This document shows, piece by piece, positions 1 through 9,825 of a stretch of DNA of 64,000 nt. The first letter of the stretch is position 1; each line of letters starts with the position of its first letter. The notes below the pieces were generated by a model. That model was given only the letters and a program-made list of their open reading frames with translations. It made no database searches and had not been told where the DNA came from. The DNA comes from Phnomibacter ginsenosidimutans (GTDB lineage: Bacteria; Bacteroidota; Bacteroidia; Chitinophagales; Chitinophagaceae). The translations under genes and the position numbers were made by a program. The stretch lies in the NCBI RefSeq assembly GCF_009740285.1, contig NZ_CP046566.1, positions 186,001-250,000 on the forward strand, given 5' to 3'.

Positions 1-264
1 GGTGCTGTAGAAGTTCACACGCATGACAGCCAACAATCACCGGGCCTCGACATACATGAAATGGGTGGTGTACGGATGGGCAAAGACCCCAACACTTCAT
101 TGCTGAATGCTTTTAACCAATTGCATCAATGCAAGAACGTGTTTGTAACCGATGGTGCCTGCATGACAAGTACCGGCAATCAGAGTCCGAGTATTTTATA
201 CATGGCGCTTACCGCAAGAGCAGCGCAGTATGCCGCCGCCGAAATGAAAAAAGGAAAATTGTAA
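1..264 (+). CDS. GMC family oxidoreductase, C-terminal end (partial)
   Basis: This is the last 87 codons of a gene that starts before the window, in the frame beginning at base 1. It carries two C-terminal hallmarks of glucose-methanol-choline oxidoreductases: HEMGGVRMG, whose His precedes the FAD-proximal glycine run, and a TSTGNQSPSILYMALTARA-like block corresponding to the family's final GNQNPS/ALTARAA segment. Family members are FAD-dependent oxidases or dehydrogenases acting on alcohols or sugars; in Bacteroidota they are often exported and paired with a gluconate-2-dehydrogenase subunit 3-like protein, which would lie outside the window. The substrate cannot be told from this fragment. 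It ends three bases before the next gene. Confidence 0.9.
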   Translation, partial: GAVEVHTHDSQQSPGLDIHEMGGVRMGKDPNTSLLNAFNQLHQCKNVFVTDGACMTSTGNQSPSILYMALTARAAQYAAAEMKKGKL

Positions 265-267
265 AAG

Positions 268-663
268 ATGATGAAGTCATTGTTATCAGGTAAAAGTTGG
301 CCTACAGCAAATGTGTTGCTGTTGTTGAGATGGGTCTATGCTATTTTTCTCATCATACATGGTTGGCAAATTTTTGATGCAACTGCTATGCATGACTTTA
401 CACAGTGGGGTATGTTCAAAGCGTATCCGTTTTTACCCTACGTAGGAAAGGGTGCAGAGTTGTTGGCCGGAGTATTGTTACTCATCGGATTCCTTACCCG
501 GGTAGCTGCTTTGCTGTCTGTTGGCACTTTTCTCTTTATCACATTTTTTGTAGGTAATGGACAGTTTTGGATGCAGGATCAGCACCCATTTTTATTGGCC
601 ATGTTTGGCCTACTTTTTTTATTTACAGGGCCCGTAAAATATTGTGTAGATAAAACTGCCTGA
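268..663 (+). CDS. DoxX family small membrane protein
   Basis: A 131-residue hydrophobic protein with about four predicted membrane helices. The first helix (roughly residues 18-38) holds LRWVYAIFLIIHGWQIF and the second the family-like GAELLAGVLLLIGFLTR segment. DoxX proteins are integral membrane proteins of poorly defined role, sometimes tied to quinone or oxidoreductase systems. The gene starts three bases after the stop of the GMC oxidoreductase, so the two are probably cotranscribed. Two adjacent ATGs (268 and 271) are possible starts. The family assignment rests on length, topology and the GxxLLxGFLTR motif; function is not resolved. Confidence 0.75.
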   Translation: MMKSLLSGKSWPTANVLLLLRWVYAIFLIIHGWQIFDATAMHDFTQWGMFKAYPFLPYVGKGAELLAGVLLLIGFLTRVAALLSVGTFLFITFFVGNGQFWMQDQHPFLLAMFGLLFLFTGPVKYCVDKTA

Positions 664-721
664 TTTGTATTATCAGCATTAAATGATAGAACGATGCTTG
701 CAGTAATTAAAAGCTAGAAAG

Positions 722-2517
722 ATGAAGCTGATGAAAAAGTTGAAAAGGATACAGCATGCAATACTAGTGCTGATGTTATGTTGTCAACCGTGGCTTGCAA
801 ACGCACAGCAGAAAACCTATTGCAATCCCATCAACATCGATTATGGCTACACGCCCATCCCCAACTTTAGTGAGTGGGGCCGCCACCGGGCTACCGCCGA
901 TCCGGTGATAGTGAACTACAAAGGTGATTACTATCTATTCAGCACCAACCAGTGGGGCTATTGGCACAGTCCGGATATGCTTAACTGGACCTTTCACAAC
1001 CGCTTGTTTTTGCGGCCCTGGAACAAAGCCTACGATGAACTCTGCGCCCCTGCAGTTGGTATAGTGGGCGATACCATGATTGTGTTTGGCAGCACTTATA
1101 CCAACAACTTTACCATCTGGATGAGTACTAACCCCAAAGCCAACGAGTGGAAACCATTGGTGGATTCATTTGATATTGGTGGTTGGGATCCTTCCTTTTT
1201 TACTGATGATGATGGTCGCCTGTACATGTACAATGGCAGCAGCAACCGCTATCCTTTTTACGGTGTAGAGTTAGACAGGAAAACATTCAAACCAAAAGGC
1301 ACCCGCAAAGAAATATATGTGCTGGAAGCTTGGCGCTATGGCTGGCAACGCTTTGGCGAATACATGGACGATACCTTTTTGGATGGCTTTATCGAAGGCA
1401 GCCACATGACCAAATACAAAGGCAAATACTACTTGCAGTATGGTGCTCCCGGCACTGAAATGAGTGGCTATGCCGATGGCTTGCTCATGAGCCGGCATCC
1501 GCTCGAAGGCTTTGCAGCCGTGGAGTGATCCGCTGAGTTTCAAGCCCGGTGGCTATGCCCGTGGTGCCGGTCATGGTGCTACTTTTCAAGACCATTGGAA
1601 CAACTACTGGCATGTGAGCACCATGGTGGTAAACGTGAAAAATAATTTTGAAAGAAGACTCGGCATTTGGCCCACCGGTTTTGATAAGGATGATGTAATG
1701 TGGTGCAACACCGCCTATGGGGATTATCCCACTTTTTTGCCTGCCGTGCAAGGCCCGCAGCGCAAAGGAGATGCACTCGATTACAACGCCGCCTTTCAGC
1801 CCGGGTGGATGCTGCTCAACTACAAAAAGCCGGTGCAGGTGTCATCCACACTCGGCGGCTTTAGTGCTAACCATGCAGTGGACGAAAACATCAAAACCTA
1901 CTGGAGTGCAGCTTCTGCCAATGCAGGAGAATACATCATCAGCGATTTGGGCGCTGTGAGTACGGTGCATGCCGTGCAAATCAACTACGCCGATCAGGGA
2001 TGCAGACAGCAACCGCCTGGGCAAATACAATGCGCAATACCATCAGTATGTGTTGTATGCAAGCGTGGATGGCAAAAAGTGGACGGTGATAGCCGACAAA
2101 CGCAACAACCAAACCGATGTGCCGCATGATTATGTAGAACTGGCGCAACCCATCAAGGCCCGCTACATCAAACACGAAAACATACACATGCCCACAGGCA
2201 AGTATGCATTGAGTGGGTTGCGTGTCTTTGGATTTGGTGCAGGCAACAAACCGGCGCCGGTAAAACAGTTCATGGTATTGCGGGGCGAAAAAGACAAACG
2301 TGGTGCATGGATTCGCTGGAGCCCGTCGAGTGATGCGTATGCCTATGTGATTTACTATGGCACACAGCCCGACAAACTCTACAACAGCGTCATGGTGCAC
2401 GATGCCAACGAGTATTGGTTCAAAGCCATGGACAAAGAAAAAACCTACTACTTCAGCATTGAAGCAGTCAATGAAAACGGCATCAGTGAAAGGCTTAAAA
2501 CCATTCAGGTAAATTAG
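722..2517 (+). CDS. Secreted GH43-like glycosidase with discoidin (F5/8C-like) and FN3-like domains; two frameshifts
   Basis: Once two extra bases are discounted (one G at 1514, one G within 1997-1999) this reads as a single protein of about 597 residues. A signal peptide occupies residues 1-29. The five-bladed-propeller domain shows the three expected acids: D60 in RATADPVIV (general base), D156 in GWDPSFFTDDDG (pKa modulator) and E225 in DGFIEGSHM (general acid). A discoidin-like domain follows (VDENIKTYWSA to KYALSGLRVFG), typical of carbohydrate-binding CBM32-type modules, then a fibronectin-III-like end. GH43 enzymes cleave arabinosyl, xylosyl or galactosyl units; the exact linkage is not evident. 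It lies at the head of the left arm of the sugar-utilisation locus. Both frameshifts leave the reading intact on either side, which argues for sequence error. Confidence 0.8.
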
Positions 2518-2638
2518 TAGCTGTTAAAACTGCTTTGGCCATAGGGGAGAGGACGTTGTGAATGGACTATTGGACAAATGCCGTTCTATGGAATGTTCAT
2601 GCAATAAAAGGTGGACATGAAGAATAGAGCGAAATGAA

Positions 2639-3355
2639 ATGACCGCAATGAAACAACGAATGAAAAACGAAATGCTTGCTGGGAAAAAAATACCTATGGT
2701 GCTGCAGGCTGTATGTGTAACCCTCCTGCTGACCTGCATGAGCATCTTTGCGCAGGCACAACCTTTTGCCAAAGAAGTGGCCGCCTTTCAACAACAAGAC
2801 AGCCTTGCTTTTCCTGCTAAGAACCAGATTTTACTCATTGGCAGTTCCTCTTTCACCCTATGGAAGGATGTGCAACAATATTTTCCGGAGTATCCCATAC
2901 TCAACCGGGCATTTGGCGGCTCTACCCTGGCCGATGTGTGGCGATACCGGCAGCAAATCATTGCACCGTATCAGCCCCGCCAAATCATTGTGTATTGTGG
3001 CGAAAATGATTTTGCCGCAAGTGATACTGTCACTGTAACTACGGTGGTTAATCGTTTCACCCAATTGTTTGCCTACATCCGCAGTGTGTACCCCAAAGTA
3101 CCGGTGGCATATGTGTCGATGAAACCGAGCCCCAGCAGGCGGCATTTGCTGGCCAAGTACCAGGCCGCCAACACGGCCATTCAGCAATGGCTGGCTACGC
3201 AAAAACGAACGGCATTTATTGATGTTTATCAACCCATGATTCAATCAAATGGTGAACCTTTACCCCACATTTTTTTAAAAGATAGCTTGCACATGAATGC
3301 GCAGGGCTATGCCATTTGGCAACAATACATGAAACCTGTTTTACGCAAGAAATAA
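2639..3355 (+). CDS. Secreted SGNH/GDSL-family esterase
   Basis: A protein of up to 238 residues with a hydrophobic export signal (VLQAVCVTLLLTCMSIFAQA). The SGNH blocks are in order: block I LLIGSSSFTLW with the nucleophile Ser, block II NRAFGGST with the oxyanion Gly, block III GENDF with the Asn, and block V DSLHMNAQGY with the Asp-x-x-His pair. Such proteins in glycan loci usually remove acetyl groups from polysaccharides. Several in-frame ATGs lie close together (2639, 2648, 2660, 2669), so the start is uncertain. It ends 12 bases before the GH3 gene, which suggests cotranscription. Confidence 0.85.
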   Translation: MTAMKQRMKNEMLAGKKIPMVLQAVCVTLLLTCMSIFAQAQPFAKEVAAFQQQDSLAFPAKNQILLIGSSSFTLWKDVQQYFPEYPILNRAFGGSTLADVWRYRQQIIAPYQPRQIIVYCGENDFAASDTVTVTTVVNRFTQLFAYIRSVYPKVPVAYVSMKPSPSRRHLLAKYQAANTAIQQWLATQKRTAFIDVYQPMIQSNGEPLPHIFLKDSLHMNAQGYAIWQQYMKPVLRKK

Positions 3356-3367
3356 ACTCCGACAACC

Positions 3368-5671
3368 ATGAGTACAACGAAACACAGCTTGCTGATTGTG
3401 CTGCTTTTTGCAGGCATCGCTGCATGGGCACAGCCAAAGCCCGCTGCCAATGCTGAGGCAGCCAAAATGAAAACCTTCATCGACAACCTGATGAAGCAAA
3501 TGACCCTCGACGAAAAACTGGGCCAGCTTAACCTGCCCGGTGCCGGCGATATTGTTACCGGTCAGGCCGGCAATACAGATATTGCCAAAAAAATCCGCGA
3601 AGGAAAAGTAGGTGGTCTCTTCAACATCAAAGGCGTAGAAAAAATCCGCGAAGTACAAAAGCTGGCAGTAGAACAAAGCCGCTTGAAAATCCCGCTGATT
3701 TTTGGGATGGATGTGATTCACGGTTATCAAACAGTGTTTCCCATTCCCCTTGGCCTGAGTGCTACCTGGGATATGAAAGCCATTGAACGCAGTGCACAAA
3801 TTGCTGCTGCTGAAGCCAGTGCCGATGGCATCAGCTGGACGTTCAGCCCCATGGTAGATATTGCCCGTGACCCCCGCTGGGGCCGCATGGCAGAAGGCAG
3901 CGGTGAAGATCCGTTTTTGGGTGGTGCTATTGCCAAAGCCATGGTACGTGGCTATCAGGGCAACGACCTGAAAGCTAACAATACTATTATGAGTTGCGTA
4001 AAGCACTATGCGTTATATGGTGCTGCAGAAGCGGGTCGTGATTACAACACCACCGATATGAGCCGCCATCGCATGTACAACGAATATTTTTATCCCTACA
4101 AAGCTGCGGTAGAAGCTGGTGTAGGTAGTGTAATGGCTTCATTCAACGAAGTAGATGGTGTGCCTGCCACCGCCAACAAGTGGCTGATGACCGATGTGCT
4201 GCGCAAACAATGGGGCTTTGGTGGTTTTGTGGTAACGGATTATACCGGCATCAACGAAATGATTGACCACGGCATAGGCGATTTGCAAACCGTAACAGCC
4301 CGTGCACTCGATGCAGGCATTGATATGGATATGGTAGGCGAAGGCATGGTAAGCACCCTCACCAAATCTTTGAAAGAAGGAAAAATTTCACAAGCACAGA
4401 TTGATGCAGCTTGCCGCCGCATTCTCGAAGCAAAATACAAACTCGGCTTGTTTGAAGATCCCTATCGCTACTGCGATGTAACTCGTCCGGCCAAAGAAGT
4501 GTACACTGCTGCCAACCGCAAAGAAGCCCGCAGCATTGCCGCACAAAGTTTTGTACTGCTGAAAAATGAAGGCAATGTATTGCCGCTGAAGCGTGGTGGT
4601 AAAATAGCATTGGTAGGTCCACTGGCCGACAACCGTGAAAACATGCCCGGTACCTGGAGCGTAGCCGCCGATTTTTCCAAAGCCATTTCTGTATTGGAAG
4701 GCCTGAAAGCAGTAGCCGGACCAAACACAGAAATCTTGTTTGCCAAAGGCAGCAACCTCGATTACGATGCCAAGTTTGAAGAAAACGCCGGTATGTTTGG
4801 CAAAAGCCTGCGCCGCGACAATCGTCCTTCTGCACAGCAAATTGCTGAAGCACTGGAAGTAGCCAGCAAGGCCGATGTAATTGTAGCCGCCGTCGGCGAA
4901 AGCGCCGAAATGAGTGGTGAAGCCAGCAGTCGCTCCAACATCGAAATTCCACAGGCACAAAAAGATTTGCTGAAAGCACTGAAAGCAACCGGTAAGCCGG
5001 TGGTTGTGGTATTGTTTGCCGGCCGTAGCATGGCCATTACCGAAGAAGCTGCTGCGTATCCTGCTATTTTGAATGTATGGTTCCCCGGTAGCGAAGCTGG
5101 CTACGCCATTGGCGATGTATTGTTTGGCGATGTAAACCCCAGCGGTAAACTCTCTGCCACATGGCCACAAAATGTAGGCCAGGTGCCCCTGTTTTACAAC
5201 CACAAAAACACGGGTCGTCCTTTGCCTGCAGGACAGTGGTTCCAAAAGTTCCGCAGCAATTATCTTGATGTGAGCAACGATCCGCTGTATCCTTTCGGAT
5301 TTGGATTGAGCTACACCACTTTTACCTATGGCAACATGAAACTGAGCAGCCAATCACTCAAAGGCAATCAAACCTTAACTGCCAGCATCGATATTACCAA
5401 TAACGGAAAGGTAACGGGTAAGGAAGTGGTGCAACTGTACATTCGCGACATCGTAGGTTCTACCACAAGACCTGTGGCCGAACTGAAAGGATTTGAAAAA
5501 ATTGAATTGCAACCTGGTGAAACAAAAACCGTTTCCTTTAGCATAACACCTGAGTTGTTGAAGTTTTACAATTATGATTTGAAGTATGATTGGGAAGCCG
5601 GCGACTTCGATATCATGATTGGTGGCAACAGCAAAGACGTTCAAAAGCAACGGGTAAACTGGCAGAAATAA
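3368..5671 (+). CDS. bglX: GH3 beta-glucosidase (BglX-like), exported
   Basis: A 767-residue protein, the usual length for BglX-type beta-glucosidases. It has a signal peptide (residues 1-21), a GH3 N-terminal barrel with FGMDVIHG (D115) and VKHYALYG (K212-H213), and the predicted nucleophile D291 in GFVVTDYTG. The GH3 C-terminal domain includes VAAVGESAEMSGE, whose Glu region supplies the acid/base, and a FN3-like domain closes the protein (about residues 670-760). The expected reaction is release of terminal glucose from beta-linked oligosaccharides in the periplasm. The nucleophile context VTDYTG differs from the commoner VSDWG seen in the paralogue at 21265-23505, so the two may prefer different linkages or chain lengths. 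It sits between the SGNH esterase and the glycerophosphodiesterase, each within 12 bases. Confidence 0.92.
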   Translation: MSTTKHSLLIVLLFAGIAAWAQPKPAANAEAAKMKTFIDNLMKQMTLDEKLGQLNLPGAGDIVTGQAGNTDIAKKIREGKVGGLFNIKGVEKIREVQKLAVEQSRLKIPLIFGMDVIHGYQTVFPIPLGLSATWDMKAIERSAQIAAAEASADGISWTFSPMVDIARDPRWGRMAEGSGEDPFLGGAIAKAMVRGYQGNDLKANNTIMSCVKHYALYGAAEAGRDYNTTDMSRHRMYNEYFYPYKAAVEAGVGSVMASFNEVDGVPATANKWLMTDVLRKQWGFGGFVVTDYTGINEMIDHGIGDLQTVTARALDAGIDMDMVGEGMVSTLTKSLKEGKISQAQIDAACRRILEAKYKLGLFEDPYRYCDVTRPAKEVYTAANRKEARSIAAQSFVLLKNEGNVLPLKRGGKIALVGPLADNRENMPGTWSVAADFSKAISVLEGLKAVAGPNTEILFAKGSNLDYDAKFEENAGMFGKSLRRDNRPSAQQIAEALEVASKADVIVAAVGESAEMSGEASSRSNIEIPQAQKDLLKALKATGKPVVVVLFAGRSMAITEEAAAYPAILNVWFPGSEAGYAIGDVLFGDVNPSGKLSATWPQNVGQVPLFYNHKNTGRPLPAGQWFQKFRSNYLDVSNDPLYPFGFGLSYTTFTYGNMKLSSQSLKGNQTLTASIDITNNGKVTGKEVVQLYIRDIVGSTTRPVAELKGFEKIELQPGETKTVSFSITPELLKFYNYDLKYDWEAGDFDIMIGGNSKDVQKQRVNWQK

Positions 5672-5681
5672 AACAACAAGC

Positions 5682-6492
5682 ATGAAGCAATGGATGATGT
5701 TGGGTATGGCAGCAATGATGGCCATGCCGGCAATGGCACAAGTAAAAAAGAAGCCCATGAAATTTGCCGATAACAATGTAGTGGCACATCGCGGGGCATT
5801 TAAGGCCAACGGCTTTCCCGAAAACTCCATTGCTTCATTGCAAGAAGCCATCAGGCTGGGCTGCACCGGCAGCGAGTTTGATGTTCGCATGACGGCCGAT
5901 GATTCACTCATCATCAACCACGATGAGCACTACAATAAGCTGCTGATAGAAGAAACAACGTTTGCTGCATTGCAGCAGTTTCCGTTGTCGAATGGAGAAA
6001 AGCTGCCCACACTGCGGGAGTATTTGCTTGGCCGGCATGAAGGCCAATAAGCAAACTCGCCTGGTGTTGGAAATAAAGCCTTCTGGCATGGGTAAGGAAA
6101 GGGCAGTAAAAATTGTAGATGCTGCTGTGGCTTTGGTAAAAGCATTACAGGCTGAGCAGTATGTAGTGTACATCAGTTTTGATTACAACATGATGCTGCG
6201 CCTGAAACAGCTGGTGCCCAACGCTCCTATGCAATACCTCGAAGGCGATAAATCGCCGGCACAGCTGAAAGCTGATGGCATTATGGGATTGGATTATCAT
6301 TACAAAGTTTTTCAAAAAAACGCCAGCTGGATTCAGGAAGCCAAAAAAGCCGGTATGGTTTTAAATTCATGGACAATAAATGAGCCGGCGTTGATGGATT
6401 GGTTTTTAGAAAATGAATTTGATTTTATCACTACAAATGAGCCAGAGCTATTATTGAAAAAGCAAAAGGAGAGCATTAGGAAAAATCGTTGA
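5682..6492 (+). CDS. Glycerophosphodiester phosphodiesterase family protein; one frameshift
   Basis: After removal of one T at 6028-6029 the two frames join to 269 residues. Residues 1-20 are an export signal. The GDPD barrel starts with VVAHRGAFKANGFPENSIAS (catalytic His-Arg pair and the Glu-Asn of the active site), then SEFDVRMTADDSLIINHDEHYN holds the metal-binding Glu/Asp and second His, and WTINEPALMDWFLENEFDFITTNEPELL is the typical C-terminal block. GDPDs hydrolyse glycerophosphodiesters to glycerol-3-phosphate. It follows GH3 by 10 bases, so it seems part of the same transcript. Its 3' end overlaps the convergent regulator gene by 17 bases. Confidence 0.85.
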
Positions 6493-9397
6493 TAAATGCG
6501 GTCAGGCTATTGTCCTGCGATAGGCTTAATTTTTTTCTGAGCCTGTATTTCGATACTTCTACTCCCTTGATGGTAATGTTCATGAGTTGCGCAATTTCCT
6601 TGGTAGACAAGTTCATTTTCATGTAGGCACACATTTTGAGATCGGTAGGCGTAAGTGTAGGGTATGTTTTTTTGATGCGTTGTAAAAATTTGTTGTGAAC
6701 AGTGTCGAAATGAATGGCAAATTGTTCCCAGTCACCATCTCTTTTTTCTTCTTCAGCTATTAGTTTCAGTAGTTTTATAAAGTCTTTTTTCTCTCCTGTG
6801 TCTTGAAGGGCTCTGGTAGCTAATAATAGATCTTCTTTTATTTTATTAAGTAGCTTTCCTCTTTTATACAAATGCATGGTAGCAGCGGCTAATTCTTTGT
6901 TTTTGAATTGCATTTCTGCTTCAAGTTGTTCTTTCTGCAATTTGATGATTTCCTTTTCGCTATGCTCCAGTTCCAGTTCGTGAAGGTATTTTAGCTGCGC
7001 TTCTTCTTTTTCAAATTTCTGTTTCTGTTTCGCAATGCGATATTGGTGAATCTTTGTTAGTGCAATGGCTAAACCAATAGCAAGTATGGCGTAAAAAATT
7101 TTAGCCCAAACTGTTTGATGCCAGTGAGGCGGCACATCGAAACTGTATGCAACAATTGCCGACTCATTGTTGGCAACATCTTTTCCTTTTAGTAAAAACC
7201 TGTATTTGCCATGGGGCAGGTTGGTATAATCTTTTTCTTTTTTTTCTGACCAGGTAGACCATTCTGTATCGAACCCTTCTAACTTGTATTGATATTGGAC
7301 TTTCGCTGTGGGGTTGTATTGATTGGATGTGAATTCAAATCGAAATGAATTGATTTTGGCAGAAAGCTGTGGAGGTTGTGCAAACGAAATGTTGCCTTTG
7401 GAATCGGCTGCCTGAAATCCATCAAACAGCAAAGAATCGTTATTGCTACCTGCTGTTATTTTACTAAAGCTAACTTGCAATTTGCTTGTTTGGCGGGCGT
7501 ATTTTTCTAAGTTGATGTGAAGTATTCCATTTGTGCTGCCAATGAAAATGTTTTGATCATTGTACGGATAAATATGCTCAAAACCAGGAACCAGCAAATC
7601 TTCTATCTCTTGTATGAAGTGTACTTTTTGGTCTTTGAAATAGCCAACAGTTTTGTCTGTGGCAAACCACATCCTGTTATTGGAGTCTTGTGTAAGGTAT
7701 TTTATACTGATTTTGCCCAATAGCTGTTGATACATTTTGCTTGGGCGGCATACTTTATTCAATGTATCATATTCATATATCCCCTCTTCCGTACATATAA
7801 CTATGGTTTGATTGATGCGGAAAACATAATTGTTTTTAAATGAGGGTAGCCCATGTTTGTCTGTAAGTAAACTTACAGATGTTACTTTTTGGAAGTCTTT
7901 TGACATGGTAAACATGTATACGCCTCTATTAGGATGACTTGCCCAAATGGTGTTGTTTATTTCGTCTATTTCAACAAACCGTAGGGTCTCTTTCAACAGG
8001 TTATTAAAACTACTATCTGATTGAAATCCTTTTGCCGTAGCTATCAACTGTTGCAGCCCTTGGTAAGTGCCTGCAATGTATGAGCCTTGCCTGCGAGCAG
8101 CTCTATATAACCAATAGCCGCCGCCTAATCTGGTAATATAGCGGGCTGATGCTGAATGATATTCAAAAGCTCCGTCGTGATGCCCAATCAATACTTTATT
8201 ATGGAGCAGATTTAGGCTCCAAACTTGCCCGTCAATATGAGGTACTTTGGTAAATAAACTTTGCGATTGACTGAAGTCGGGGGTTTTAAAACTATCAATA
8301 ATCGCTTCATACAAACCGGTAGATGTACCCACCAATAATCTATTGTTGTACACCAGGCTGGCATAAGTAGCCGTACGTCCTTTCAGCGTTGGTGTAATGC
8401 GTTGAATAGGACTGTTGAATTGTATCAATGCCACGCCTTCGTCTAATGCAGCCCAAAGGTTATACCCATCATTGGCGAGCAATGCCCTCACATTATTATT
8501 TTGCAAACCGTTGTCTGTAGAATATTGGCTAACAACGTCTCCCTTTTTATTAATAAAATATATACCGCCATTAACAGTACCCAACGCAAACCTGCCATTT
8601 GCTGTGGCAGTGGCCGAATAGATTTGGGCTTCTTTTACCTCGTTTTTAACAGGGAAAGGCACGGCTCGCATATCCGACAACAAGTACAATCCATTTCTCA
8701 TGGTGATAATGAGCGTTGTATCCTTTCCATAATCAACAGCGGCAGTAACAACTGTATTGTTTAGCGCCGGCAGGTTCATTTTTTGCCATTTGTTTTGTGC
8801 AAACAGAACCATGTTTTCATTACCATTTTGCGCTATCAATCTGCTGCCATGCATGCCCATAAAAGCCCATCTAGACCCATTCGGGGCTATGTACACATCC
8901 GCCATTTGCTGGTTTTTGATGCTAATGCGAAAAATGCTTCTGGATGTACGGCAGAAAAGGTAATCGCCTGTATGTATAATATTCCAAACATCGCCAAATG
9001 AATGGTGCTGACTTGGTATCACCGGCAGCAGTGAGTAATAAGTGAGTCCTCCATTGTTGGTTGGAGCAAAATAGCCTATTTCATCTTGTCCGCCCACATA
9101 TATACGGCCGTTTGAAGAAAGTGAAAGTGACCGAACCATTGTTTTATTCGGCAGGGCAAACAACTTCCAGTCTCTGCCATTATAAGTGAGTAATCCGGCA
9201 TTGTTGGCAAAGTAAAGTATGCCATTTGGCCCTTGAGCTACCTGCCAGTTTTGTGTTCCTCCCCGGGTAGCTTCATGCGAAAAATTAATGATTTCTGCCA
9301 AGCCTAAAGTGGGTTGTGCAGGTAAGTTTATTGATATAAACAGCCATATGAGCACTGCCACAAAACAATTAAAACCACCCTTGTTTTTCATTGCCAA
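6476..9397 (-). CDS. PUL regulator: periplasmic two-component propeller, Y_Y_Y domain, TM, coiled coil and LuxR-type HTH
   Basis: A 973-residue protein with an N-terminal signal/anchor, a long beta-propeller made of repeated LLTYNGRDWKLF and NGLQNNNVRALLA-type blades, and a Y_Y_Y domain (YKLEGFDTEWSTWSE ... LPHGKYRF). Next come one membrane helix (AKIFYAILAIGLAIALTKI), a charged coiled coil, and a C-terminal helix-turn-helix (LSTKEIAQLMNITIKGVEVS). This is the layout of hybrid two-component PUL sensors except that the histidine kinase and receiver are absent: ligand sensing outside and DNA binding inside are linked in one chain. It is divergent from SusC, with a 428-base shared upstream region, so it is the likely regulator of the right arm. 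Confidence 0.88.
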   Translation of the reverse strand: MAMKNKGGFNCFVAVLIWLFISINLPAQPTLGLAEIINFSHEATRGGTQNWQVAQGPNGILYFANNAGLLTYNGRDWKLFALPNKTMVRSLSLSSNGRIYVGGQDEIGYFAPTNNGGLTYYSLLPVIPSQHHSFGDVWNIIHTGDYLFCRTSRSIFRISIKNQQMADVYIAPNGSRWAFMGMHGSRLIAQNGNENMVLFAQNKWQKMNLPALNNTVVTAAVDYGKDTTLIITMRNGLYLLSDMRAVPFPVKNEVKEAQIYSATATANGRFALGTVNGGIYFINKKGDVVSQYSTDNGLQNNNVRALLANDGYNLWAALDEGVALIQFNSPIQRITPTLKGRTATYASLVYNNRLLVGTSTGLYEAIIDSFKTPDFSQSQSLFTKVPHIDGQVWSLNLLHNKVLIGHHDGAFEYHSASARYITRLGGGYWLYRAARRQGSYIAGTYQGLQQLIATAKGFQSDSSFNNLLKETLRFVEIDEINNTIWASHPNRGVYMFTMSKDFQKVTSVSLLTDKHGLPSFKNNYVFRINQTIVICTEEGIYEYDTLNKVCRPSKMYQQLLGKISIKYLTQDSNNRMWFATDKTVGYFKDQKVHFIQEIEDLLVPGFEHIYPYNDQNIFIGSTNGILHINLEKYARQTSKLQVSFSKITAGSNNDSLLFDGFQAADSKGNISFAQPPQLSAKINSFRFEFTSNQYNPTAKVQYQYKLEGFDTEWSTWSEKKEKDYTNLPHGKYRFLLKGKDVANNESAIVAYSFDVPPHWHQTVWAKIFYAILAIGLAIALTKIHQYRIAKQKQKFEKEEAQLKYLHELELEHSEKEIIKLQKEQLEAEMQFKNKELAAATMHLYKRGKLLNKIKEDLLLATRALQDTGEKKDFIKLLKLIAEEEKRDGDWEQFAIHFDTVHNKFLQRIKKTYPTLTPTDLKMCAYMKMNLSTKEIAQLMNITIKGVEVSKYRLRKKLSLSQDNSLTAFINDFS

Positions 9398-9825
9398 TAG
9401 ATATGAAGCTGCATCTTACAAAAATGGTGAACATGTGATACAAGGTTTAAGTTATGAATTTTAGTGTTGGGTCATAACTTCTTGATTATTAATAAAAATA
9501 ATTCATGCTGTAGTGGTTTTGTAGTGGCTGTAAATTTTGAGTAAGCATACATCGGGTAGAACTTTGAGCATCCATCAGCCACTTTATGTCAAGCTTATTG
9601 ATGTAAGGAATGAGCTGAAAACAAAACGCTGCTATATGAAAAAAAATGCCCGAAAGTTCTGGCAATACTGTGCCAGTTATCAGCAAGCAATGCATCAAAC
9701 GGGTTTCCCGTAATGGGTTGAAAACCCTTCTCCTTTCTGAAAAATTCATGATTCCAGTTTGAGCTGGGTGTGAATTGGAGAAATGTATTTGCATGACTGT
9801 TTATCACTTTCCAAAACAACCGAAT
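9398..9825. promoter_or_regulatory. Divergent intergenic region between regulator and SusC, with two inverted repeats
   Basis: This 428-base gap carries the promoters of both the minus-strand regulator and the plus-strand SusC/D operon. Two clear dyads are visible: CTGGCA-6 nt-TGCCAG at 9659-9676, and a nested hairpin at 9701-9727 in which GGGTTT pairs with AAACCC and an inner CCC pairs with GGG around GTAAT. I see no convincing TTG-N19-TAnnTTTG promoter. An in-frame ATG at 9775 lies upstream of the chosen SusC start, but it would place 17 residues ahead of the signal peptide. Confidence 0.45.

Noticed and set aside
9775-9825. Earlier start of SusC at 9775
   Set aside because: It would put 17 residues before the signal peptide. 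The ATG at 9826 places the signal at the N-terminus.
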